Notes under the pieces: generated by a model | Database searches by the model: none | The model's input: the letters and a program-made list of their open reading frames with translations, nothing else | Told to the model about the DNA's origin: nothing | Made by a program: the position numbers and the translations under genes | Shown here: piece by piece, positions 6,726-12,626 of the stretch | How the letters are laid out: each line of letters starts with the position of its first letter | Position numbering within the stretch: position 1 is the stretch's first letter | Source: UBA5500 sp023622465 | Lineage (GTDB): Bacteria; Bacillota; UBA994; UBA5500 | NCBI GenBank assembly: GCA_023622465.1 | Contig: JAMNZE010000069.1 | Span: forward strand, 1-12,626 | Length of the DNA: 12,626 bases | Direction of reading: 5' to 3'

Positions 6726-6742
6726 AAAATACTAAGTAATTT
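6726..6742 (-). promoter_or_regulatory. Possible MarR operator (imperfect palindrome)
   Basis: AAATTAC-TTA-GTATTTT on the minus strand: the two 7-base arms are complementary at six positions around a 3-base centre. The size and AT-rich character resemble MarR-family operators. It lies between the candidate promoter and the start codon of the MarR gene, suggesting autoregulation. This rests on pattern alone. Confidence 0.4.
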
Positions 6743-6765
6743 CAGTCTATTTCCCTCTCCTTACC

Positions 6766-6795
6766 ATGCTAACAAACAAAGGGAAGTTACGTCAA
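6766..6795 (-). promoter_or_regulatory. Candidate promoter of the MarR-family gene
   Basis: On the minus strand TTGACG (6795-6790), an 18-base spacer and TAGCAT (6771-6766), following the amidase-end hairpin. Initiation near 6759 would put the palindrome at 6726-6742 in the early transcribed region. Confidence 0.5.
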
Positions 6796-6822
6796 GGGGT
6801 AAAGGGGAGCGCTATAGTCAGA

Positions 6823-6850
6823 GGCTGCGCAAACCGCCGTTTGCGCAGCC
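6823..6850 (-). terminator. Hairpin after the amidase gene, likely terminator
   Basis: A perfect 12-bp stem, GGCTGCGCAAAC/GTTTGCGCAGCC, with a 4-base loop starts ten bases after the amidase stop codon. Placement and stability suggest transcript termination or 3'-end protection. No T-tract follows on the minus strand, so it is not a textbook intrinsic terminator. Confidence 0.6.
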
Positions 6851-6860
6851 CCCCCTTCTA

Positions 6861-9185
6861 TTACCGATCAAAATACTTTTCAATTGCATTAAACAGGGCC
6901 TGAGCCATCTGTTGTCTTACCTCCGGCTGATTGAGCAAACTCTCATCGGTGGGGTTAGAGATAAAACCTAATTCGGCCATGGCACCGGTAGTCAAGGTTT
7001 GCTTGCAGATAATATAGTTCCCCGGCTTTATACCTCTATCGGGCCAGCTGGAGCCCAACTGGGCCATGAGGCTATCTTGCACTAGACGAGCAAAATAGGC
7101 GTTATCACCGCGAGGATAATACCAGGTTTCAATGCCCCGGGCCGACCTATTACCAGCCGAATTGATATGAATACTGATAAACGCATCGGCACCAGCCTCA
7201 TTAATCTTAGCGGCACGGGCCGGTCCTTGAATGGGGCCACTTTCATACAGCCGCGTCATCATTACTTCGGCTCCCGCCTTAGTTAGCAGATCCCGCAGAC
7301 GATAGGCAATATCATGGGTGTAGTCGGCCTCATTCCAGCCTAATGTACCCATAGCCCCCGGGTCAGTAGCTCCGTGGCCAGGGTCAATGGCAATCAATTT
7401 GCCCACCAGTCCCGGTGACGCAACTACCAGCTCCCAGGTGGCATCTCCCACCTTTTGCAGGCTATAAGCCAAGGTCCGAGGCAACTTGACCATCAATCGT
7501 ACTTCTGACCCGCTCTGTTGCACTTCTACCCGTTCTATTAAGGTGCCATCGCCCGGTAGGCTGGTTTTTACTCCCGTCCCTAGGGTGGCTCCCTTAATAG
7601 TCACCACGATAGCTTTTTCGGCCGAGCTGTATTGAGCCGTCGGCTGGCTAGGGCCATCTAAAGTCAGACGCACCCGCGGCCCCTTCTGGCCAGACACAAG
7701 CTTTAACTCTTGTAACCAGGTGCCGAAGGTCAATTGCCAGCCTTCGTCCCCGCGACTCAGGCGGTAGCTGACCGGCTGTTTTAACTGCAGCAGCAGTGAG
7801 ACTCCGTTCTCTTTCTCCTGCCACTCGGCGGCGGCGAAGTGCCCCGAGTCCTTGATAGATAATTTCACCTGGTCACCCTTACTGACGCCTGGGAAACTGA
7901 TGGCTATCCCGGGCACCGTTTCTGAGTCGATTAACCTACTTTCTAAAGGCACCAGATAGTCGGCTATGTAGCCTTCCTTACCAGGGGCATACTCCACGTA
8001 ACACCAGCCCTCCTGCCGTTCCAGCACCCAAATCTTATGCCCCGGGTAAAGGGTAGTGATGATATTGGATTTATTGGCCGTACTCGGCGAGCTGCGTACA
8101 TTAACTCCAACTTTGGTTTCAATTTCCGTTTCCACGGCTACTAACCAATCGGCAATCCAACCGTAAACACCATTATTAAGGCGCACCCGGTACCAGCCGG
8201 TGGTAACATCGACTACTTCCACACGGCCGTTATAGGGCACTACACCTAACCTTTCCGCCTCCGTACTGGGATTAGCACGCACGTTAGCCCCTACGGTGAC
8301 GGTAATGCGGCCTGGCAGGCTACTACGAGTCTCTATTTCAAAGGTAGTATCGGTAACAACGGGCTTGACACTTTCCGGCAAAGGAAAGGTTAGCTGCTCC
8401 ACACCACCCGACTGTTTAAACAATACTTCTTTTAGAGTTAGCGGCCAACTGAAAGTCAATACCCGCTTATCGGAGCTGAGTTTGAGCTGAGGGCCAAGAT
8501 AGGGAGCCCGCTCCCCAAAGGTTAAGCGGATACGGGCGCTATTATCGTCTAAAGGTTCAATGGCAAAGCTTAATAAATCGCTGTCCGTAACCGGTTGCGA
8601 AACCGGCTGGGCCACCACATCACGAACAACTACAGTGGCCTCGTGCCCATCGTCACTGACCTCTAACGGCCCGACTTGCATCGGCCGAGTAGCCTCAAAT
8701 CTAAGGCCTGTTACTGTGCCTGCTTTATGTAAGAGCTCACCCGGCCCCAACTCCCCTATGGGCGAGGTAATAAATACACTACGGGAGGTATGATCCCAAT
8801 GAATTCCAGCTCCTAAACTTTCACCGATAAACCGGATTGGTACCATAGCCCGATTGTGGATAATTTGTGGTGCCACATCCAGCGTAATCGTTTGGTCGCC
8901 AATCTGCGCTCGGGTCTTGCCTACCTGTATTTGAATCTCCGTATTACCCTTGCGAATTACAATGGGCTGGGAATTAGATACCCAATTCACATTCGCCCCT
9001 AGAGCTTCCATAATCACCCGCAAAGGTACTAAGGTTCGGTTGTTGACTATAGTAGGGGGCACATCGGAAGCAAGCGGTTTTCCGTCAAGAAATAATTTGG
9101 CTGCAGGCGCTGCCAAGGCCGCTTCCCCGGGGATGATCGTAACTAATAGACAGAGAAGGACTATAAAGGCATATAATTTCTTCAT
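6861..9185 (-). CDS. Modular N-acetylmuramoyl-L-alanine amidase (stalk domain, two SH3b, AMIN-like, Amidase_3)
   Basis: 774 residues from the chosen ATG. MKKLYAFIVLL begins a signal peptide ending near ALAAPA, so the protein is exported. Domain order: a copper-amine-oxidase N-terminal-like stalk domain (about 28-140, two repeats of the NNRTLVPLR / HNRAMVPIR type); an AMIN-like beta region; two bacterial SH3 domains (VGANVRANPS and VGVNVRSSPS starts); two further AMIN-like stretches; and a C-terminal Amidase_3 domain (about 595-774). Zinc ligands and catalytic residues are visible: His604 in DPGHG, Glu619 in NEADY, His673 in ISIHINS and Glu738 in MAELGF. The enzyme cleaves the MurNAc-L-Ala bond in peptidoglycan. 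An ATG nine codons upstream (9212) lacks a ribosome site, whereas AAAGGAGA precedes this one. Confidence 0.95.
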   Translation of the reverse strand: MKKLYAFIVLLCLLVTIIPGEAALAAPAAKLFLDGKPLASDVPPTIVNNRTLVPLRVIMEALGANVNWVSNSQPIVIRKGNTEIQIQVGKTRAQIGDQTITLDVAPQIIHNRAMVPIRFIGESLGAGIHWDHTSRSVFITSPIGELGPGELLHKAGTVTGLRFEATRPMQVGPLEVSDDGHEATVVVRDVVAQPVSQPVTDSDLLSFAIEPLDDNSARIRLTFGERAPYLGPQLKLSSDKRVLTFSWPLTLKEVLFKQSGGVEQLTFPLPESVKPVVTDTTFEIETRSSLPGRITVTVGANVRANPSTEAERLGVVPYNGRVEVVDVTTGWYRVRLNNGVYGWIADWLVAVETEIETKVGVNVRSSPSTANKSNIITTLYPGHKIWVLERQEGWCYVEYAPGKEGYIADYLVPLESRLIDSETVPGIAISFPGVSKGDQVKLSIKDSGHFAAAEWQEKENGVSLLLQLKQPVSYRLSRGDEGWQLTFGTWLQELKLVSGQKGPRVRLTLDGPSQPTAQYSSAEKAIVVTIKGATLGTGVKTSLPGDGTLIERVEVQQSGSEVRLMVKLPRTLAYSLQKVGDATWELVVASPGLVGKLIAIDPGHGATDPGAMGTLGWNEADYTHDIAYRLRDLLTKAGAEVMMTRLYESGPIQGPARAAKINEAGADAFISIHINSAGNRSARGIETWYYPRGDNAYFARLVQDSLMAQLGSSWPDRGIKPGNYIICKQTLTTGAMAELGFISNPTDESLLNQPEVRQQMAQALFNAIEKYFDR

Positions 9186-9226
9186 GGTGTCTCCTTTCTC
9201 TAGGCCATTCATGCGACCAGTAGTTT

Positions 9227-9233
9227 TTCGACA
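9227..9233 (-). promoter_or_regulatory. Possible Spo0A box upstream of the amidase gene
   Basis: TGTCGAA on the minus strand, within TGTCGAAAAA, matches the 7-base Spo0A consensus TGNCGAA exactly. It lies about 45 bases before the amidase start. GerM in this window implies a sporulating host, so Spo0A should exist. A single heptamer is expected by chance every few kilobases, so this is only suggestive. Confidence 0.25.
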
Positions 9234-9398
9234 TGTAAAGACCTTTTTCCTACTACAAACCGATTCAATTTGCTGGAAAAGCTGGGGGCCGAAATTTATT
9301 ATCCTTAATGATATACCTTCTCTCCGTTTATTGAATAGAAAATGCTAGGTTTGTAATTAAATTGAATTATTGCTTTGACAAGAGTCGACATTTTAACT

Positions 9399-9426
9399 TT
9401 GTCACCCACTAGCAGGATTGTAAAAG
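9399..9426 (+). promoter_or_regulatory. Candidate promoter of the dppA pair
   Basis: TTGTCA (9399-9404), a 16-base spacer and TAAAAG (9421-9426), about 57 bases before the first dppA ATG. A perfect TTGACA also lies at 9375-9380 but has no good -10 box at the right distance. Confidence 0.35.
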
Positions 9427-9483
9427 AAAAAGGCCAATATGGATGATTGGGAATAAAAACTGAGGCAAAGGAGGATCTGCTAA

Positions 9484-10299
9484 ATGCGTGTATACATCTC
9501 GGTGGACATTGAGGGTATCAGTACGGTTGTTAACAATACTAGTACGGGAATAAATGGCCACGATTATGGGCGGGCCCGGCGCCAAATGACGGCAGAAGCC
9601 AATGCGGCCGTCCTCGGAGCATTAGCAGCCGGAGCGACTGAAATCGTAATTAACGATGCCCATGGTAGCATGACCAATCTTATCCCGGAAGAACTGGATC
9701 CGGCAGCCGAATTAATTCAGGGTCGGGTAAAACCTTTATTGATGATGGCCGGTATAGATGAAGGGTTTGATGCGGCCATTTTCATCGGCTACCATGCCCG
9801 CATGCACCAACACGGCATTCTCAGCCACACCATTAGCGGGGGGACCGTTTCCAATATCTATTTGAACGGCCAACCGGTAGGTGAAACGGCCATTAATGCG
9901 GCTCTCGCCGGCTACTATCAGGTACCGGTCGTCTTTGTTTCTGGCGACAACGAAGCTTGTCAGGAAGCGGCAACAACTTTGGGCACGGTGGAGACGGTAG
10001 CCGTTAAGAAGGCCATAACCCGTTTCTCTGCCCGTTCCCTACACCCGACGAAGGCCTGTGAACTAATTGAAGCAGGAGTCAAAGAGGCGCTGGAAAACAA
10101 GGAGACCTTTAAACCCTATCGGCCCAAAGGACCTTATACTTTCACTGTGCAATTTATCCAGGCGGGGCATGCCGACGCGGCAGCCCTGATGCCCGGCACC
10201 ACCCGGGTCGATGGCAGCACGGTTAGTTTCAGCCATGAAGATTATGTGGAAGCTTTCCACGGCCTTCGTTGTATGATCAGCTTGGCCAGCCAGGCTTAA
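9484..10299 (+). CDS. dppA: D-aminopeptidase, DppA/M55 family (copy 1)
   Basis: 271 residues. It opens MRVYISVDIEG, the SxDxEG signature of M55 zinc D-aminopeptidases. The metal-site residues known from B. subtilis DppA are at matching places: Asp8, Glu10, His60 (NDAHGS), His104 (GYHARMH) and Glu134 (GETAIN); His115 is also kept. DppA removes N-terminal D-amino acids such as D-Ala from short peptides and assembles as a ring-shaped decamer. No signal peptide is present, so it is cytoplasmic. AAAGGAGG lies nine bases before the ATG. A second copy follows 27 bases later. No peptide transporter (dppB-E) accompanies it here. Likely use is salvage of D-amino acids from peptidoglycan or other peptides. 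Confidence 0.93.
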   Translation: MRVYISVDIEGISTVVNNTSTGINGHDYGRARRQMTAEANAAVLGALAAGATEIVINDAHGSMTNLIPEELDPAAELIQGRVKPLLMMAGIDEGFDAAIFIGYHARMHQHGILSHTISGGTVSNIYLNGQPVGETAINAALAGYYQVPVVFVSGDNEACQEAATTLGTVETVAVKKAITRFSARSLHPTKACELIEAGVKEALENKETFKPYRPKGPYTFTVQFIQAGHADAAALMPGTTRVDGSTVSFSHEDYVEAFHGLRCMISLASQA

Positions 10300-10326
10300 G
10301 AATTCATTTTCAAAGGAGCGAAATCC

Positions 10327-11136
10327 ATGCGCATTTACATCTCGGTGGACATTGAAGGTATAGCCACTTTGGTCAATAGCGAAAGCACCAGTATTCAGGG
10401 CAGCGATTATGAGAGAGCCCGCCGGCAAATGACGGCCGAAGCCAATGCGGCCGTTTTAGGTGCTTTGGCCGCCGGTGCTACTGAAATAGTAATCAACGAT
10501 TCCCATGGCAGTCAGACCAACCTACTGCCCCACGGATTACATCCGGCGGCAGAGCTGATTCAGGGCTCACCTAAACCGCTGATGATGATGGAGGGCATAG
10601 ACGCTGGTTTCGATGCGGCCCTATTTATTGGTTATCACGCCCGCATGCACCAACATGGCATCTTGAGCCATACCATCAGTAGCCGTAGCGTCTCCAACAT
10701 CTATTTGAATGGAGAATTGGTGGGCGAAACAGCCATTAACGCCGCCATCGCCGGCTATTATGGGGTGCCAGTGGTCTTTGCCTCTGGCGACAACTTCTTG
10801 TGCCAGGAAGCGAAGCAGACCCTAGGTAACATCGAGACGGCCTGTGTGAAGAAAGCCATCACCCGCGTGTCCGCCCGTTCTTTGCATCCGGACAGAGCTT
10901 GCCAGCTGATCGAGGAGGGGGTACAACGGGCCCTTAAAAACTTGGGGCAATACAAACCCTTCTTACCGCAGGGCCCCTACACCTTTGACCTGCAGTTTAT
11001 CCAAGCCGGAGGGGCCGATGCGGCTGCCATTATGCCCGGTGCCGTACGGGTTGACGGCAGCACGGTTCGTTTTAGCCATGAGGACTATATTGAGGCCTTC
11101 CGTGGCTTACGCTGCATGATCAATTTAGGATCATAA
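10327..11136 (+). CDS. dppA: D-aminopeptidase, DppA/M55 family (copy 2)
   Basis: 269 residues, colinear with copy 1 without gaps; by hand count 206 of 269 positions are identical. All metal-site residues are retained (Asp8, Glu10, His60 in NDSHGS, His104, Glu134, and His115). Differences cluster at about 13-29, 63-90 and 201-212, while the core stretches 31-57 and 101-118 are identical, so both copies look active. The start follows AAAGGAG by eight bases. The gene shares a transcript with copy 1 and ends at a strong intrinsic terminator. The pair may be enzymes of differing specificity or subunits of a mixed ring; this is inference. Confidence 0.92.
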   Translation: MRIYISVDIEGIATLVNSESTSIQGSDYERARRQMTAEANAAVLGALAAGATEIVINDSHGSQTNLLPHGLHPAAELIQGSPKPLMMMEGIDAGFDAALFIGYHARMHQHGILSHTISSRSVSNIYLNGELVGETAINAAIAGYYGVPVVFASGDNFLCQEAKQTLGNIETACVKKAITRVSARSLHPDRACQLIEEGVQRALKNLGQYKPFLPQGPYTFDLQFIQAGGADAAAIMPGAVRVDGSTVRFSHEDYIEAFRGLRCMINLGS

Positions 11137-11148
11137 GCCCATAACAAT

Positions 11149-11198
11149 AGGGGCTATTCGCAAGTATTGTTTTGCGAATAGCCCCTTTCTGTTGTTTT
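11149..11198 (+). terminator. Intrinsic terminator of the dppA pair
   Basis: AGGGGCTATTCGCAA pairs perfectly with TTGCGAATAGCCCCT (15 bp, 8-base loop), followed by the T-rich tail TTCTGTTGTTTTG. It starts 13 bases after the stop of dppA copy 2. Confidence 0.93.
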
Positions 11199-11332
11199 GT
11201 ATGCCTAAGAGCGTGATCATACTAAAGCGCCTGTGCCCAACCCCTGTTGGAGTGAGCTGGAGCATCAAGGGCGGCGACGCCACTCGCACAATACGTAGGC
11301 GCCGGAAGTACTATTAGGCCTAAAGCGCTGCC
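11199..11332. other. Structured convergent spacer, function unknown
   Basis: 134 bases between the dppA terminator and the stop of the convergent amidohydrolase, GC-rich with several small inverted repeats: GTATG...CATAC at its start, CCAAC-CCCT-GTTGG (11238-11251), and GGCG-GCGA-CGCC (11270-11281) nested within GAGTG...CACTC (11250-11285). CTAAAGCGC occurs twice (11222-11230 and 11320-11328). It may hold the 3' end or terminator of the minus-strand gene, but none of these stems has a T-tract. No known RNA family was recognised. Confidence 0.4.
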
Positions 11333-12574
11333 TTACTGAGCTAGACGGGCAATCGTATTTAGCAAAACGTTGGCACCGCGAACACAATCATCGTCGGCGG
11401 TAAACTCATCGGGAGAATGACTGATGCCATCTTTGCTGGGAACGAAGATCATGCCGGTGGGACAGATGCGGGCTAGGTGTTGGGCATCATGGCCGGCTCC
11501 ACTGGGCATATAACGCCAGGAATAACCCAGGTCGGTAGCCACTTCCGCAATTGTCTGCTGCAGCGATTCATCCAAGAGAGAGGGCTTCACCGCGGGTGCC
11601 GTCTCCCAACTTAACTCCACACCCCGTTCAGTAGCAATCCCCTGCAATGTGGTCCGCAGCCGGTTGGCCAATTCGTCCATAACCGCTTCATCGATATCAC
11701 GAATCTCCAAAGAAAAGTCCACCCGCCCGGGCACCACATTCACCCCACCCGGGTATACGCGCAGCTGTCCTACCGTTCCTACCGCTTCCTCGTACCCGCT
11801 ATTCTTTACCACCTCTTCCACCGCTTGCACCATCAAAGAGGCGGCCACCAGGGCATCCTGCCGCAGCTGCATAGGGGTTGTACCCGCATGATTGGCTTGG
11901 CCTTTGACGGATAGGTTATAACGTCGGATACCGACGATTCCCGTCACAACTCCAATCTGCTGGTCAGCCTGATCCAACTTAGCCCCCTGCTCGATATGTA
12001 ACTCCACATAGGCATGAACCTGTCCCGGCTGGCGGGCTACTTGCGGCAAGTCCTCCGGAGTTAATCCCCAATTGCGAAGGGCCTCAGCCAAAGTGACGCC
12101 ATTGGCATCGGTCTCCTCCAATTCAGTGGGTGAAACTTCACCGATGAAGGCTCTGCTGCCGATCAAGCCACCGGGGAAACGGCTCCCCTCTTCCTCGGTC
12201 CAGACGGCCAGCCATACGGGCCGGCTTAGTGGTATCTCCATTTCTTGCAAACGAATAAGGCTCTCCAGACCGGCTAGGACGCCTAAAGCGCCATCAAAGC
12301 GGCCACCATCGGGCACCGTGTCCACGTGGGAACCGACAATTACCGGCGGGGGCCCTTCATCTTTAGGGCCTGCATAAATAAACAGGTTGCCGGCCGCATC
12401 AAAATGGGATTGTAAATTATGCTCTCGAGCCCGGGCCTGCAGCCATTCTCGTGCCTGCCGATCGCCCTCGGTGAGGGCAAAGCGGGTTACCCCTTTAGTA
12501 CTGCTATTGCCGACACGGCTAAGTTCTTCTAACCAGGATAAAAAACGCCTTTCATTAACGACTAGCTTACTCAT
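11333..12574 (-). CDS. Zn-dependent M20-family amidohydrolase (N-carbamoyl-L-amino-acid hydrolase / allantoate amidohydrolase type)
   Basis: 413 residues, normal for the HyuC/AmaB/AllC group of metallopeptidase-fold amidases. Metal ligands and motifs are visible: His83 and Asp85 in VGSHVDTVP, Asp94 in FDGALG, WTEEEGSRF (Glu127-129), the subgroup signature ELHIEQG (His193), the lid-domain NHAGTTPM (His229), SGAGHDAQ, and His386 in ISHSPDE. Such enzymes cleave N-carbamoyl-L-amino acids to amino acid, CO2 and ammonia, or act on allantoate, ureidoglycolate or beta-ureidopropionate. The exact substrate cannot be read from the sequence. No hydantoinase or purine-degradation gene is visible beside it. 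The ATG follows TAGGAGGT by about five bases. It is convergent with the dppA pair. Confidence 0.93.
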   Translation of the reverse strand: MSKLVVNERRFLSWLEELSRVGNSSTKGVTRFALTEGDRQAREWLQARAREHNLQSHFDAAGNLFIYAGPKDEGPPPVIVGSHVDTVPDGGRFDGALGVLAGLESLIRLQEMEIPLSRPVWLAVWTEEEGSRFPGGLIGSRAFIGEVSPTELEETDANGVTLAEALRNWGLTPEDLPQVARQPGQVHAYVELHIEQGAKLDQADQQIGVVTGIVGIRRYNLSVKGQANHAGTTPMQLRQDALVAASLMVQAVEEVVKNSGYEEAVGTVGQLRVYPGGVNVVPGRVDFSLEIRDIDEAVMDELANRLRTTLQGIATERGVELSWETAPAVKPSLLDESLQQTIAEVATDLGYSWRYMPSGAGHDAQHLARICPTGMIFVPSKDGISHSPDEFTADDDCVRGANVLLNTIARLAQ

Positions 12575-12626
12575 GTCTACCTCCTAATGCTCTTTGTTCG
12601 CCGGTTGGCAGCAAGGACAACTGGCC
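12575..12626 (-). other. Possible 3' end of an upstream gene
   Basis: The last 52 bases lead into the amidohydrolase ribosome site with no promoter visible. All three minus-strand frames stay open from the window edge until near the start codon. One ends at a TAG just before AGGAGG (tail SCPCCQPANKEH), one at a TAG right after AGGAGG, and one runs through the ATG to TAA at 12569-12567. An upstream operon partner is therefore likely, but its frame and identity cannot be decided here. Confidence 0.3.

Larger units (their letters stand above)
9186..9483. other. Divergent intergenic region between amidase and dppA genes
   Basis: 298 bases, AT-rich, with no convincing gene. It should contain promoters in both directions. 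For dppA there is a candidate at 9399-9426. For the amidase I see only weak boxes on the minus strand (for example TTCAAT, 16 bases, TATCAT) and the heptamer TGTCGAA at 9227-9233. An inverted repeat TGACAA...TTGTCA (9376-9404) flanks a GTCGAC palindrome. No tRNA, riboswitch or repeat family was recognised. Confidence 0.6.

Noticed and set aside
9330..9344. CodY-box-like sequence upstream of dppA (B. subtilis dpp is CodY-controlled)
   Set aside because: About six mismatches to the 15-base consensus, too many for a call in AT-rich DNA.
8950..9348. 132-codon plus-strand reading frame across the amidase start and the divergent spacer
   Set aside because: Most of it is the shadow of the amidase N-terminus, and the remainder crosses the promoter region without a ribosome site or protein-like motif.
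10063..10428. 121-codon minus-strand reading frame spanning the junction of the two dppA genes
   Set aside because: It is antisense to both dppA copies, has no recognisable family, and is explained by codon bias on the opposite strand.

Overview
This window most likely comes from the chromosome of an endospore-forming Firmicute of the Clostridia/Peptococcia type with moderate GC. Three things point there: GerM, a stalk-type (copper amine oxidase N-terminal domain) cell-wall amidase, and the order MarR - murI - gerM - rph - rdgB, which resembles ysmB-racE-gerM-rph-ysnA of Bacillus subtilis. Shine-Dalgarno sites are mostly strong (AGGAGG type) and TTG/GTG starts are used. Genus is inference; no rRNA is present.

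Left block (1-9185), all on the minus strand, read right to left: a modular N-acetylmuramoyl-L-alanine amidase; a MarR regulator with its own promoter, possible operator and terminator; murI; the lipoprotein gerM; rph and rdgB (overlapping by 16 bases); five tRNA genes (Arg-TCT, His-GTG, Arg-TCG, Arg-ACG, Gly-GCC); tig; clpP; and the first 17 codons of clpX, cut by the window edge. The block combines peptidoglycan metabolism (D-glutamate supply, wall hydrolysis, spore germination), RNA 3'-end maturation and nucleotide-pool cleaning, decoding, and protein folding and degradation (trigger factor, ClpP, ClpX). Good sigma-A-like promoters precede Arg-TCT, His and Gly. The Gly promoter has no terminator before tig, so tig-clpP-clpX may be transcribed through a tRNA.

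Right block: a 298-base divergent intergenic region (9186-9483), then two tandem plus-strand copies of a DppA-type M55 D-aminopeptidase (about 77% identical by hand alignment), closed by a strong intrinsic terminator. Next comes a 130-base structured spacer, then a convergent minus-strand M20-family N-carbamoyl-L-amino-acid/allantoate amidohydrolase. An unidentifiable gene end may lie at the right edge.

Most of the window is ordinary core chromosome. I see no phage, insertion sequence, CRISPR array or defence system. The items most worth a second look are the tRNA-Gly/tig junction, the promoter plus terminator leader in front of rph, the tandem dppA pair, and the recoded Arg tRNA duplicate.
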